From NCBI RefSeq assembly GCF_943193005.1, contig NZ_CALPCH010000011.1, forward strand, positions 1 through 64,000: 64,000 bases of DNA. The letters are read 5' to 3'. The notes beneath the pieces were generated by a model. The model was not told where the DNA came from, searched no databases, and saw only the letters and a program-made list of their open reading frames with translations. The position numbers and the translations under genes were made by a program. This document shows, piece after piece, positions 27,671-37,472 of this stretch (the stretch's first letter is position 1; each line of letters opens with the position of its first letter). Source of the stretch: Pumilibacter intestinalis (GTDB taxonomy: Bacteria > Bacillota > Clostridia > Christensenellales > Pumilibacteraceae).

Positions 27671-28741
27671 ATGAATATAGAAAAGTTAAAAAGCATTAAA
27701 GAAAAATACGTTGCGCTCAGCGAGCAGATAGTAAAGCCCGAAATTATAGCCGATAACAAAGAGTGGACTCGGCTCGTTAAAGAGCACTCGCAAATTGAGC
27801 CCGTGGTTACGGCTTACGATAAGTATGTAAAAACCGAATCGGATATAGAGGGGGCGAAAGCCATGCTTGCGAGCGAGCGCGACCCCGAAATGCTCGAGCT
27901 TGCCAAAGAGGAGTTCGAGGAGAAAAAAGCCGAGCTTGAAAAGATAGCCGAAGAACTTAAAATACTGCTGTTGCCCACCGACCCCAACGACGAGAAAAAC
28001 GTAATCGTGGAAATTCGCGGCGGTGCGGGCGGCGAGGAAGCCAACCTGTTTGCGGCGGAACTCGTGCGCATGTATAAGATGTGGGCGGATAAGCACCGCT
28101 TAAAGGTGGAGGACGTGGACGTGAACGAAACCGAGCTGGGCGGCATAAAAGAAGCCGTGTTTCAGATTTCGGGCGAAAGCGTGTACCGTAAGCTCAAGTT
28201 CGAGAGCGGAGCGCACCGCGTTCAGCGCGTGCCCGAAACCGAAACGCAGGGCAGAATTCACACCTCTACCGCCACCGTTGCCGTCCTTCCCGAAGCCGAA
28301 GACGTAACGGTGGAAATAAACGAAAAAGACCTCAAAATAGACACCTACCGCTCGGGCGGCGCGGGCGGTCAGCACGTAAACAAAACCGACTCCGCCGTGC
28401 GCATGACCCATTTGCCCACGGGCATAGTGGTGCAGTGCCAAGACGAGCGCAGCCAAATAAAGAACCGCGAAAAGGCAATGCGGGTGCTCAAGAGCAAACT
28501 GTACGATTATTATCAATCGCAGGCGGACGCGCAATACAGCGAAAACCGCCGTTTGCAAGTGGGCACGGGCGACCGCAGCGAACGTATTCGCACTTATAAT
28601 TTTCCGCAGGGCAGAGTTACCGACCACCGCATAAATCTCACCACCTACAACATAAACGCGTTTATGGACGGCAACATAGACGAGATGTTGGAGGCGTTGA
28701 GAGTTGCCGACCAAACCGCAAAACTCAACGCCGGCGAATAA
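27671..28741 (+). CDS. prfA: Peptide chain release factor 1
   Basis: 356 residues, standard length. It recognises UAA and UAG stop codons and triggers peptide release. The GGQ loop ([19 protein letters not shown]) lies near residue 225-245. The glutamine is the substrate of PrmC encoded just upstream. The ribosome site AGAAAGAA precedes the ATG. It is part of an operon with yqhQ-prmC; the downstream region has a large hairpin and a repeat. Confidence 0.96.
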   Translation: MNIEKLKSIKEKYVALSEQIVKPEIIADNKEWTRLVKEHSQIEPVVTAYDKYVKTESDIEGAKAMLASERDPEMLELAKEEFEEKKAELEKIAEELKILLLPTDPNDEKNVIVEIRGGAGGEEANLFAAELVRMYKMWADKHRLKVEDVDVNETELGGIKEAVFQISGESVYRKLKFESGAHRVQRVPETETQGRIHTSTATVAVLPEAEDVTVEINEKDLKIDTYRSGGAGGQHVNKTDSAVRMTHLPTGIVVQCQDERSQIKNREKAMRVLKSKLYDYYQSQADAQYSENRRLQVGTGDRSERIRTYNFPQGRVTDHRINLTTYNINAFMDGNIDEMLEALRVADQTAKLNAGE

Positions 28742-28770
28742 GGGTGCATCTTGCCGCTGCGTGTTTTTCA

Positions 28771-28810
28771 GCCGCACAGGGCAGTACCCGAAGTACAGCC
28801 CGTGCGCGGC
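28771..28810. repeat. Long imperfect hairpin after prfA
   Basis: GCCGCACAGGGC and GTAC blocks pair with GTAC and GCCCGTGCGCGGC around a CCGAA loop, with small bulges. There is no T tract, so it is not a clear terminator. It differs in sequence from the GTCATTGCGAG family and may belong to a second repeat family. Confidence 0.5.
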
Positions 28811-28863
28811 TTCAAAACCAGCTGCGGCAATCTGCAACCCTTCTTCGCCGGCTCGGCATTATT

Positions 28864-28905
28864 GTCATTGCGAGGGCACTTGTGCCCGCGGCAATCTCTT
28901 GCACG
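28864..28905. repeat. Left-half GTCATTGCGAG repeat before queH
   Basis: Starts GTCATTGCGAGGGCACTTG and continues to CGCGGCAATCTC. The queH start codon follows within about 20 bases, so the element supplies part of the queH leader. Confidence 0.75.
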
Positions 28906-28922
28906 GAGCATGTAAAGCAACT

Positions 28923-29519
28923 GTGAACGCGAACTACAACAAACTATTCAGCGAATATCCGCGCGGCGGCAAACTGTTGCTGCACGTTTGTTGTGCGCCG
29001 TGTTCGGCGGGCGTGGTGCATAGACTTCGCGGATTTGACGCAATACCCTACTATTACAATCCCAACATGGATACGGCGGAGGAGTACGAACTGCGATACG
29101 CGCAGTTTTGTAAGCTCGGCTTAAAGCCCGTAAAAGAAATTTACAGTCACGCGGAATTTTTGCGCGTTGCGGACAAGCTCGAGAACGAACCCGAGGGCGG
29201 GGCGAGGTGCAGGGCGTGCATTGCTTTGCGGCTCGAGCGCACGGCGCAAAAGGCGAAAGAGCTGGGTGCGGACTTGTTTTGTTCCACGCTTTCGGTAAGT
29301 CCGCACAAAGACGCCGAGTTTATAAATCAAACGGGTTTCGCGCTCGAAAAAAAGTACGGCGTAAAATATTTGCCCAACGACTTTAAGAAAGAAAACGGAT
29401 TTGCGGTTAGCACGCGGCTCAGTAAAGAGCTCGGGCTGTACCGTCAAAATTATTGCGGTTGCGAGTTTGCAAAAGCAATTAAGCATGAGATTGCTTCGTC
29501 ACGTTGTTCCTCGCAATGA
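28923..29519 (+). CDS. queH: Epoxyqueuosine reductase QueH
   Basis: 198 residues from GTG 28923. QueH carries out the last step of queuosine synthesis in tRNA wobble position 34, reducing epoxyqueuosine. The metal-site Cys motifs are present: LLHVCCAPCSAGV near residue 18, CRACIALRLERT near 97 and NYCGCEF near 180. The YNPNM motif is near 40. The open frame extends further upstream through the repeat and prfA, but the family begins at the NYNKL stretch. GTG has only a distant GGAG (14 nt). The last ten residues (EIASSRCSSQ) are encoded by a downstream repeat element, replacing the native end. Confidence 0.88.
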   Translation: MNANYNKLFSEYPRGGKLLLHVCCAPCSAGVVHRLRGFDAIPYYYNPNMDTAEEYELRYAQFCKLGLKPVKEIYSHAEFLRVADKLENEPEGGARCRACIALRLERTAQKAKELGADLFCSTLSVSPHKDAEFINQTGFALEKKYGVKYLPNDFKKENGFAVSTRLSKELGLYRQNYCGCEFAKAIKHEIASSRCSSQ

Positions 29520-29560
29520 CAATGCCAACCGCCCATCGTTGCGAGCGGCGTAGCCTAATC
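29485..29560. repeat. GTCATTGCGAG-family repeat overlapping the queH 3' end
   Basis: GAGATTGCTTCGTCACG with CTCGCAATGAC (to 29520), followed by a TTGCGAGCGGCGTAGCC piece. The first part is coding for the QueH tail and stop. Confidence 0.7.
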
Positions 29561-29598
29561 CCAAACATTTGAAACAAAACTTTCCAAACGGTGTAAAA

Positions 29599-31422
29599 AT
29601 GCGGAGCGAACTTCTTAACGAAAAAATAAAAGGCTTGCCCGAAAACCCCGGCGTGTATATAATGCGAAACGCCGTGGGCGAAATAATATATATCGGCAAA
29701 GCGGTGGTGCTTAAAAACCGCGTGCGCCAATATTTCAACAATTCGCCCAAACTGCCCAAAGTTCAGGCTATGGTGGATAACATAGCCGATTTCGAGTACG
29801 TGATTACGCTTACCGAAAAGGACGCGCTCACGCTCGAGGCAAACCTCGTTAAAAAGCACAAGCCCAAATACAACATACTCTTAAAAGACGACAAGCACAG
29901 CCCTTATATAAAGATAAACACCGCGCTCGAGTTCCCCGCGCTCGAGGTAACGCGCAAGCTCAAAAAAGACGGCTCGAAATATTTCGGACCGTACTTTAAC
30001 GGCATAAACGTGCGCGACGTGGTAAACATAATAAAAACCGCTTACGGAATGCGCACTTGCAATCCGCGCATGAAGGTGAACAAAAACAGCCGCGAGTGTT
30101 TGGACTGGTTCATAGGGCTGTGCAAAGCTCCTTGCACCGCGCGGGTAACTGCGGAGCAGTACCGCGAAACTGTGGAAAAGGTGATAGCCTTTCTTTCGGG
30201 CAAAGACGATACTGCGGAGTCGTTGATAGAGGAGCGCATGAACCGCGCCGCCGAAAACGAAGATTTCGAACGCGCCATAACGTATCGCAATCAGCTCGGA
30301 GTGCTCAAAAAACTCAACGAGCGCACCGTTGCCAACCTCGGCAATATCACCGATATTGACCTGTTCGGATACGTTTCGGACGGCTCGGGCGCGGCGGTGA
30401 GCGTGTGCATAGTTCGCGGCGGCAAAATGATGGGAGTGCGCAACTATTTCGTTACCGACGCGGGACTGGGCTACTCGGACACGGTGACCGGCTTTATGGG
30501 TCAGTATTACCGCAAAGACTCGTTCATTCCGCCGCTCGTTTGCCTGCCCGAAGAGATTGAGTCGGCGGAGGCAATCGGCGAGTCGCTATCGCAGTTATCG
30601 GGAAAAAAGGTGGAAATCGCGTTCCCCAAAATAGGGGCTAAGCGTTCTCTCATTGTGTGCGCCGAGCAAAACGCCGCCGACTTTTTGGAGAAATCTTCGG
30701 CGGACTACAAGCGCAAAGAAGATATGACTTCGGGGGCGTGCGAGCGGCTTGCGGGCATACTCGGAATAGCGAGCGCGCGAAGAATGGAGTGCTACGATAT
30801 AAGCAACATAAGCGGGGTAGACAAAGTATCGAGTCAGGTTGTTTTCATAAACGGTGAGCCGAGCAAAGCCGATTATCGCAAATACAAGATTAAAACGGTG
30901 GAGGGAGCGAACGATTTCGCGAGCATGGAAGAAACGCTCAAGCGCAGATTTTCGCGAGCCAAAGAGGGCGACGAAAAGTTTGCCGAGCTTCCCGACCTTA
31001 TAGTGATAGACGGCGGCAAAGGACAGCTTTCTTTTGCGCACGAAGCGATGCTCTCGCTCGGTTACGACGTGCCCATGGTGGGACTCGCCAAGCGCGAGGA
31101 AGAAATTTTCACGGTGGGTTCGAGCACGCCCATATTGCTCTCAAAGCAGGATAACGCGCTCAAACTTTTGCAGAGAATACGCGACGAAGCGCACCGCTTC
31201 GCAATCACGTATCACCGCACTTTGCGCAAAACCCGCTACGTTTCCATGCTTGAAAAGATACCCGGAGTGGGACCCAAAAAGGCGAAAATACTGCTTGCGG
31301 CGTTTGCCGATTTCAACGATATCAAAGAGGCGGACGAGGAAACGCTTTGCGCGGTGGACGGAATAGACAAGCGATGCGCCCGCAGTGTGTGCGAATATTT
31401 CAAGAACAAGGCGGAGGAGTAA
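29599..31422 (+). CDS. uvrC: Excinuclease ABC subunit C
   Basis: 607 residues. It makes the two incisions of nucleotide excision repair after UvrAB recognition. The N-terminal GIY-YIG nuclease is present (PGVYIMRN, EIIYIGKAVVLKNRVRQYF, residues 10-95). The UVR coil contains ENEDFERAITYRNQLGVL near 215. The RNase H-like second nuclease follows (ECYDISNISG near 400, LIVIDGGKGQLS near 475), and tandem HhH motifs end the protein (IPGVGPKKAKILL). ATG 29599 matches the family start; an in-frame TTG at 29569 is less likely. There is no strong Shine-Dalgarno. Confidence 0.95.
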   Translation: MRSELLNEKIKGLPENPGVYIMRNAVGEIIYIGKAVVLKNRVRQYFNNSPKLPKVQAMVDNIADFEYVITLTEKDALTLEANLVKKHKPKYNILLKDDKHSPYIKINTALEFPALEVTRKLKKDGSKYFGPYFNGINVRDVVNIIKTAYGMRTCNPRMKVNKNSRECLDWFIGLCKAPCTARVTAEQYRETVEKVIAFLSGKDDTAESLIEERMNRAAENEDFERAITYRNQLGVLKKLNERTVANLGNITDIDLFGYVSDGSGAAVSVCIVRGGKMMGVRNYFVTDAGLGYSDTVTGFMGQYYRKDSFIPPLVCLPEEIESAEAIGESLSQLSGKKVEIAFPKIGAKRSLIVCAEQNAADFLEKSSADYKRKEDMTSGACERLAGILGIASARRMECYDISNISGVDKVSSQVVFINGEPSKADYRKYKIKTVEGANDFASMEETLKRRFSRAKEGDEKFAELPDLIVIDGGKGQLSFAHEAMLSLGYDVPMVGLAKREEEIFTVGSSTPILLSKQDNALKLLQRIRDEAHRFAITYHRTLRKTRYVSMLEKIPGVGPKKAKILLAAFADFNDIKEADEETLCAVDGIDKRCARSVCEYFKNKAEE

Positions 31423-31476
31423 AAATTCGCCTTTTTCCGAGCAAAAATTTCCTTTGAAAAACAGTCGTTTATAAGT

Positions 31477-31504
31477 TTGCAAAAATATAATAATATGGTA
31501 TAAT
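31477..31504 (+). promoter_or_regulatory. Promoter of the M60 peptidase operon
   Basis: TTGCAA (31477-31482), 16-nt AT-rich spacer ending TGG, TATAAT (31499-31504). Confidence 0.6.
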
Positions 31505-31549
31505 TGTTTCGTATGAATTCGAAAATTTTTTCATAGGAGATTTTTTTTC

Positions 31550-34500
31550 GTGCAAGAAAATAAAAACGCGTCCGAGAAAAATATTACGCCGGCGAGAAGA
31601 GTTCAGCCGGCGACTAAACCGAGTCCCGTAGCTCCGAGAGCGGCGGGCGCTCGCGTTGCGCCCGCGCCCAAAGCGGCTACGGCAAAACCCGCGGCAATGA
31701 GACCCGCCGCGCAACCCGTGACTAAACCCGCGGCGAACGTAAAACCCGCGCCCAAAGCGGCGGCAAAACCCGCCGCGCCTATGCCGCGTCCCGCGACAAC
31801 CGCCGCTCGCGTTGCGGCTTCTTCGCGCCCTACGCCAGCGCAATCCAAACCCGCACCCGCGCAAACCGCGCCCAAAGCGGCTACGGCAAAACCCGCGGCA
31901 ATGAAACCCGCCGCGCAGGCAAAACCCGTGCAGTCCGCAAAGCCGTCGGGTTCGGACGGGCACATAAACGATTTGAAGCAAAAACTTGCGGCAAGAAAAG
32001 AAGCCGTTGCCAAAAGACCGGTGAAAGCGGCGGACGAAAATCCGTCTGCGGAGGGCGGTTTTGCGGCTTCGGTAAAGAACAACGCCAAAAAGTACGCCGT
32101 TGCGGCGTTTGCGCTTATATTCGCGGTAATAGTCGTTTGGATTATGGTGGCTCGCGGATGCGCCGACAGTGCGCTTGCGGGCACTCCGTTCGAGGCGCAG
32201 TATAAAGTTATAACCAAAGTCGGGTACGAAGCCGACTACAAAGGCACGGTGAAAAGGAACATACCCGCCGAAACCCGCGACGAAGGGCTTGAAAGCGGTT
32301 ATCCCACTTTCGGCTATACGTTGCGCGACGTTTTGGGAATCGGCGACGACAAAGTGGCAATGCGCAACGCCCTTATCGCCGAGGCGAATTATTTGTGCTC
32401 GGTAAACACCGCCAATGCGGGCGGAGGCGGCGGCTACAACCGCATGGACGCCGAGGGCTACTTATACATGAACGACGAGCCTGCGAGATACGCGAGCGGC
32501 GAGCACCGCAAACTGTACAAACACACCTCGGCAACGGGCATGTATTTGGGCGACGTTTCGGACGACGAACCTGCCGTGATAAAAGAAATAACCATGAAAA
32601 AGCGCGGTTACAACGGCTATGCCGTAACCGGCTTGTACGCGCCCGCAGGCGAGGTTATAAAGGTACAGATTAGCGAAAAAGACATGGAAGCCACGGGCGG
32701 CATAGTCGTGCACATAGGGCAGGCGTTGTATAACGGGCAGGCGAACAATATTTGGGCGGCTAAAAACGCCATGAACCGTTTTCCCGTGATACTCAACACC
32801 ATGGTTATAAACAAGAGCCTCGCCACACTTTCGGACGGAGTTTACACCGCATATGTGGGTTCGTTCGTGGGCGGACCGATTTACGTGCGCAACACCAACG
32901 CTCCGCAGTTTTCCGTTACCATATCGGGCGGGGTAAAATATCCGCATTTCATTTTGGGATACACCACCCCCGAAGATTACGCCGACAGCAAAAAGAGTTC
33001 CGCGCCTTATTTCGACCTCGAAGTGTGGGATTACGGCGTGTTGCATTCGGGACCGAGAAAGTACGCCGACGCGTTCACGTACGACCAACTTTACGACGCG
33101 GCGATTTTGTGGGACAAAATTTCGCTCGTTTCCACGCAGGTGTCGTCGCAGGGTATCGTGTTTTTGTACGACTCTTTCGTGGCGGCGGGAGGCGCGGTTG
33201 CTTTCCCGGGCAGGCGTTCGGTTAACTGCCCCATGGACTGGATGCGAGGCTCGCTCCACTATCAGTCGTTCGTAAACTCGGGCTCGTGGGGAAACGTGCA
33301 CGAATACAACCATAACTTTCAGGGTTGGGGACTGGGCAACGGCGGCGAGGTGACCAACAACGCGCTCAGCCTTGTGGAATACAGCCTGTTTACCCGCATT
33401 TCGGCTTCCCGCAAGCTCGGCATGGCGGGCGACGGCATGGGCGGATGGAACCGCTACACGAGCGCGCCATGGGCGCTCGACCAAATCACGGCTAAGCATT
33501 TTTCCAACGGCAGGCGGGGGCTTGCCAACTATGCCGTTATGTTGCACAGCTTCGGGCAGGAAGCGTTTATTCGCGCGGTTAAGTCGTCGGGCGGTCAGTC
33601 TATAGACAAGTGGTACAACGCGTGCGTGAAAGCCACGCAGTACGATATGACCCATTTCTTCACGGAGGTTTGCGGGCACGCAGTATCCGACGCCGCCGTG
33701 GAAGCGGTGCGCGAGAAAAACTATCCCGCGTTCGTGCCCGTTTCGTCAATTTATCAAACGGGCGGCAGTTATATCTACAACGGCGAAAGAGAATATTTCA
33801 CAACCATGCAGCCGTACGTGATAGCGTTCGGCAAAGATTTCGAGCTCGATTTGGGCAGATACAAGACCACGGGCGGAGTGAACGCCGCGGGCATGTACGA
33901 GAGCGGCAGCATAGTGCTTCCCAACGGGTTTAGCTACAATATTAAAAACATATCCGCGCCAGAGCACGGCTCTATAAGAAAGAGCGGCGAAAACAAGTAT
34001 ATTTACACTCCCGACGAAAACAATTTGCGTTCGGGCAAGATATACGTAACAATAGAGATAACCAAAGACGACGGAGCGTTCGAGGTGGACGACGTCGAAC
34101 TCGTGTTCGAATTCGTGCAGTCGCACGAGCTCAACAAGACCGTTTTGGAACACACGATTTACGATTACACGCAGGACGAATACCAAACCGCGACCGAGGC
34201 GTACGAGGCGGGTTACGCGGGCTATACCCAAAAGCAGTCGGGCGACCACGCAAACCCCATAAATCCCAACAACAATAAAGTGGTGCAAAACTCCAACTCC
34301 GAGGTTTGGTATATAGATAAGATAAGCGCGGACGGCACGCACGAGCAAGACGGCGTTGTGGACGAGGGCGTTGTGGCTCAGGCGATAGAATTGCGCGGAA
34401 AGCTGTACGCCGAAGAGGCGGCAAAATACCGCATATCGGTGCGCGGCAGAAGCACGGTTGCGCTTTACGTATCTTTGGACGGCGGCAAAAACTACGAGAA

Positions 34501-35641
34501 AGCGGCGTGGTACGAAAGTACCAATTCCGCGTTTGTGGGTTTCCCCGTAAACGTGGACGGCGGATACAAAGACTACGAGTTGCCCGCGCAAAGCTGGGTG
34601 TATTTCAAAGCCGTGCTCTTGCGGCGACCTCAAGAGCCGCGAGGCGCGTTCGTGGGCGTAGGCTGGGGAAAATTCGTGCCGAGCACGGGCATATTCGATG
34701 AAAACGGCGAACTTATAGGCGAAACGCCCGAAACGGTGTCGGTAGACTACGCCAACGCATACCGCAGTTCTTACGAGTTCGACTCCTCGGAGTTCGAAAC
34801 GGAGTATTTCTATACGAGAAAATACGCATACAATTATTCCGACGTCAGGCAGTACGGCGACAAGCAAAAAGTGGTGTCTTCCAACTACGTGCCGTGGGAC
34901 AACAACAACGAACTGTTCAACATAAACAATTTGTTCGACGGCAATCCGCAGACAAATATCCATTTCGGGCAAAAGTTCGGCGTGTCGGCGTCCAATCCCG
35001 GCATACTCAACGTGGATATGGGCGAAACGGTCAAAGTCAATTCCATGACTTTGTACGGATATACCGCTTCCAACTCCAACAACATAGGCATGCCGCGCGA
35101 CTTTGTGTTGCAGGGCAGTTTGAACGGCGAAGAATTCTTCGAGGTGGGCAAATTTACCGACTGCTGGAGAAGCGGCAAAAATCTCACCGTTACTTTCGAC
35201 GAAGCCGAATTCAGATATTACAGGCTTTACATTACCGCGTCGGACAACGGCAGAATTGCGCTCAATCGCATAGATTTCGCCCACACGTTCTCGCTAAACG
35301 GAGCGAGTCAGTACGCGCCCGGAAACAAAATGTTTTCTTATAAAGGCGATTGGCGCACCGAAGTTACGTTGTCTTCGTTCGGGCACGTTTACGCGGGCAG
35401 AAAGAACGCTTCGGCGGAATTCGAATTCGAGGGCACGAGAGTGGCGGTGTTGTCGTCTAAGCGTTTCGGGTCGGCGTTCGAGGTTTATATAGACGGAAAA
35501 CGCGTAAATTCCATATCGCTTAAAGAGGACGACAAAGACACGGCGGTTACCTTTATTTCGCCCGAACTGAATGAGGGCAAGCACAAAGTGCGCATTAAGT
35601 GCACGGGTAACGCAAACATAGATTCGATTTTGGTGTGGTGA
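31550..35641 (+). CDS. Membrane-anchored M60-like peptidase (gluzincin) with carbohydrate-binding-type domains
   Basis: 1363 residues, GTG start behind AGGAG. Residues 1-165 are a cytoplasmic Ala/Pro/Lys-rich low-complexity tail. Residues 181-203 form one membrane helix, and the rest is extracellular. The peptidase M60 core (about 300-730) has the zinc motif H584-E-Y-N-H588 with the second glutamate at 600, fitting HExxH(x8-24)E. M60 enzymes cut O-glycosylated proteins such as mucins. Residues about 900-1040 are beta-rich, as in accessory domains of M60 enzymes. Residues about 1110-1250 resemble an F5/8 type C (CBM32) module (FVLQGSLNGEEFFEVGKF). Host-glycoprotein degradation is inferred. It heads an operon with a HAD phosphatase (1-nt gap) and hprK. 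Confidence 0.82.
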   Translation: MQENKNASEKNITPARRVQPATKPSPVAPRAAGARVAPAPKAATAKPAAMRPAAQPVTKPAANVKPAPKAAAKPAAPMPRPATTAARVAASSRPTPAQSKPAPAQTAPKAATAKPAAMKPAAQAKPVQSAKPSGSDGHINDLKQKLAARKEAVAKRPVKAADENPSAEGGFAASVKNNAKKYAVAAFALIFAVIVVWIMVARGCADSALAGTPFEAQYKVITKVGYEADYKGTVKRNIPAETRDEGLESGYPTFGYTLRDVLGIGDDKVAMRNALIAEANYLCSVNTANAGGGGGYNRMDAEGYLYMNDEPARYASGEHRKLYKHTSATGMYLGDVSDDEPAVIKEITMKKRGYNGYAVTGLYAPAGEVIKVQISEKDMEATGGIVVHIGQALYNGQANNIWAAKNAMNRFPVILNTMVINKSLATLSDGVYTAYVGSFVGGPIYVRNTNAPQFSVTISGGVKYPHFILGYTTPEDYADSKKSSAPYFDLEVWDYGVLHSGPRKYADAFTYDQLYDAAILWDKISLVSTQVSSQGIVFLYDSFVAAGGAVAFPGRRSVNCPMDWMRGSLHYQSFVNSGSWGNVHEYNHNFQGWGLGNGGEVTNNALSLVEYSLFTRISASRKLGMAGDGMGGWNRYTSAPWALDQITAKHFSNGRRGLANYAVMLHSFGQEAFIRAVKSSGGQSIDKWYNACVKATQYDMTHFFTEVCGHAVSDAAVEAVREKNYPAFVPVSSIYQTGGSYIYNGEREYFTTMQPYVIAFGKDFELDLGRYKTTGGVNAAGMYESGSIVLPNGFSYNIKNISAPEHGSIRKSGENKYIYTPDENNLRSGKIYVTIEITKDDGAFEVDDVELVFEFVQSHELNKTVLEHTIYDYTQDEYQTATEAYEAGYAGYTQKQSGDHANPINPNNNKVVQNSNSEVWYIDKISADGTHEQDGVVDEGVVAQAIELRGKLYAEEAAKYRISVRGRSTVALYVSLDGGKNYEKAAWYESTNSAFVGFPVNVDGGYKDYELPAQSWVYFKAVLLRRPQEPRGAFVGVGWGKFVPSTGIFDENGELIGETPETVSVDYANAYRSSYEFDSSEFETEYFYTRKYAYNYSDVRQYGDKQKVVSSNYVPWDNNNELFNINNLFDGNPQTNIHFGQKFGVSASNPGILNVDMGETVKVNSMTLYGYTASNSNNIGMPRDFVLQGSLNGEEFFEVGKFTDCWRSGKNLTVTFDEAEFRYYRLYITASDNGRIALNRIDFAHTFSLNGASQYAPGNKMFSYKGDWRTEVTLSSFGHVYAGRKNASAEFEFEGTRVAVLSSKRFGSAFEVYIDGKRVNSISLKEDDKDTAVTFISPELNEGKHKVRIKCTGNANIDSILVW
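31664..31917 (+). repeat. Internal 50-bp direct repeat in the Ala/Pro/Lys tail
   Basis: 31664-31713 and 31868-31917 differ at one base and encode the same APKAATAKPAAM(R/K)PAAQ unit. Recombination between them would remove 68 codons in frame. Confidence 0.85.
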
Positions 35642-35642
35642 C

Positions 35643-36455
35643 ATGCGATACAAACTTGCGGTAAGCGATTTCGACGGAACTCTGCTTAGGGGCGACGACA
35701 CGGTTTCGGAGCGCACCGTGGCCGCCATAGAGAGCTTCAGGGCGGCGGGCGGCATATTCGGCGTTTCTACGGGAAGGGCGTTTGCGTCTATAAGGCAAAG
35801 ACTGGGCGAGCTGGGGCTTAGCGGAAACTTTCCCGTTATGTGCTGTCAGGGCGCGCTTTCGGCGGACTACGAAACGGGCGAAATCATAACGCAAACGGGC
35901 ATGGACCGCGAGTCGGCGGCGGAATTTTTGCGCAGGGCGGAAAGGCGCGGACTTACGGGACAGTTTTACACGGCAAAGAACGTGTACGTGCCCGAGCTAA
36001 ACGAAACCAACAAAGTATATTTCGAAACAAACCGCATAGAGCCTGTGGAGGCGGGCGTGCTCAGCGAGTGCGCCGCAAAGTGTAACGAGCCCATACTCAA
36101 AGTGCTGTGCTACATAACGCCTCAAATCAGGGAGGAAATGTTTCCGCTCTATGCGGGCATAAAAAAGGTGAAAATGTTCACGTCGGGCGCGTACCTTTTC
36201 GAAGCGGTATCCGAAAACGCGGGCAAGGGCAACGGGCTCATAGACGTTTGCCGCAGGCTGGGCGTGCCCGTTTCTCAAAGCGTTGCTTTCGGCGACGAAC
36301 TCAACGACGTGGATATGATACAAGTCGCGGGCTTGGGTGTGGCGATGGGCAACGCTCGCGCGGAAGCAAAAGCCGCGGCGGATACGGTAACCTCGTCTTG
36401 CGAGCGGGACGGAGTTGCCGAAATACTCGAAAAAATAGTTGCGGGAGAGTTATAA
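35643..36455 (+). CDS. HAD-superfamily hydrolase, Cof-type (IIB) phosphatase
   Basis: 270 residues. Motif I DFDGTLL (Asp near 10-12), motif II STGR near 43, the IIB cap over about 85-190, the lysine segment AGKGNGLIDVCRRLGV near 197, and motif IV VAFGDELNDVDMI near 217 are all present. Cof-type HADs dephosphorylate sugar phosphates or flavin precursors; the substrate cannot be read from the sequence. The ATG lies one base after the M60 peptidase stop, so the genes are tightly coupled. Confidence 0.9.
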   Translation: MRYKLAVSDFDGTLLRGDDTVSERTVAAIESFRAAGGIFGVSTGRAFASIRQRLGELGLSGNFPVMCCQGALSADYETGEIITQTGMDRESAAEFLRRAERRGLTGQFYTAKNVYVPELNETNKVYFETNRIEPVEAGVLSECAAKCNEPILKVLCYITPQIREEMFPLYAGIKKVKMFTSGAYLFEAVSENAGKGNGLIDVCRRLGVPVSQSVAFGDELNDVDMIQVAGLGVAMGNARAEAKAAADTVTSSCERDGVAEILEKIVAGEL

Positions 36456-36459
36456 AACA

Positions 36460-37455
36460 ATGGCTAAGATAACCAAAATGGCAAAGATTTCGCACCGCGA
36501 GGTTGACGAAAACGAAACCGACTTAAACATAGACGAATTTTGCCGTCAGCTCGGTTTGGAGGTTTTGCGGAGGGGAAAGAACGAAAACATTCATTTTTCC
36601 ACCTTTAACATCAATCGCCCCGGGCTTCAGCTTGCCGACTATTACGACCACTTTGTATACAAACGCGTGCAGGTGTTCGGCGAGCAGGAATCGGCGTACT
36701 TAAACGGCATGGAGCCGGATAAGCGCATGCGCGCGTGCGACAGGCTGTTCGGCTACGATATTCCCTGCGTGGTGATAACCTCCGCGCTCGAGCCTTGCGC
36801 CGAACTTATGGCGTGCGCCGAAAAGTACGACCGCATAGTGCTCAGGAGCAGACAGCGCACCACCATGTTTATGAACGAGTTGAGCATATTTTTGAACCGC
36901 TTGCTCGCTCCCACCCAAACCATACACGGAGTTTTGGTGGATTTGTACGGCGTGGGCGTGCTCATAATAGGCAAGTCGAGCGTGGGCAAATCCGAAACCG
37001 CGCTCGAGCTTATTCAGCGCGGACACCGCCTTGTAGCCGACGACGCCGTGTGCATTAAGCGCGTTAACGACAAGCTCATAGGCATGGCTCCCGGCGTGAT
37101 ACGCTACTTTATGGAACTGCGCGGCATAGGCATTATAGACGTGCGCCAAATGTACGGCGCGGGCGCGGTAAAGCTCACAAAGGCGATAGACCTCGTGATA
37201 CGGCTCGAAACCTGGGACGAAGAAAAGGAATACGACCGACTCGGCAACAAAAAAGAGCTCCACAACATTTTGGAGGTGGAGCTTCCCATGCACACCGTTC
37301 CCGTAAAGCCGGGCAGAAACCTCGCCATAATTTTAGAGGCGGCGGCGAGAAACTACAGGCTCAAAAGCATGGGCTTCGACACGGTTGCCGAACTCGACAG
37401 CCGCATGCGCAACCATGACGAGCGCGAAGACATGGATATGTTTTTGGATTTGTAA
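36460..37455 (+). CDS. hprK: HPr kinase/phosphorylase
   Basis: 331 residues. It phosphorylates or dephosphorylates HPr at Ser46 and thereby controls carbon catabolite repression in Gram-positive bacteria. The N-terminal domain (1-130) is present. The P-loop GKSSVGKSETALELIQRGHRL is near 168, followed by VADDAV and the signature region MELRGIGIIDVRQMYG near 215. The start is ATG 36460 behind GGGAGAG; the in-frame GTG at 36439 lies inside the preceding gene. It is unusual that it follows a peptidase and a HAD gene and not lgt. Confidence 0.95.
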   Translation: MAKITKMAKISHREVDENETDLNIDEFCRQLGLEVLRRGKNENIHFSTFNINRPGLQLADYYDHFVYKRVQVFGEQESAYLNGMEPDKRMRACDRLFGYDIPCVVITSALEPCAELMACAEKYDRIVLRSRQRTTMFMNELSIFLNRLLAPTQTIHGVLVDLYGVGVLIIGKSSVGKSETALELIQRGHRLVADDAVCIKRVNDKLIGMAPGVIRYFMELRGIGIIDVRQMYGAGAVKLTKAIDLVIRLETWDEEKEYDRLGNKKELHNILEVELPMHTVPVKPGRNLAIILEAAARNYRLKSMGFDTVAELDSRMRNHDEREDMDMFLDL

Positions 37456-37472
37456 TACGGAGATAAGCAAAA

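Noticed and set aside
33746-35284. 512-codon frame antisense to the M60 peptidase
   Set aside because: A shadow of the peptidase gene with random-looking composition.
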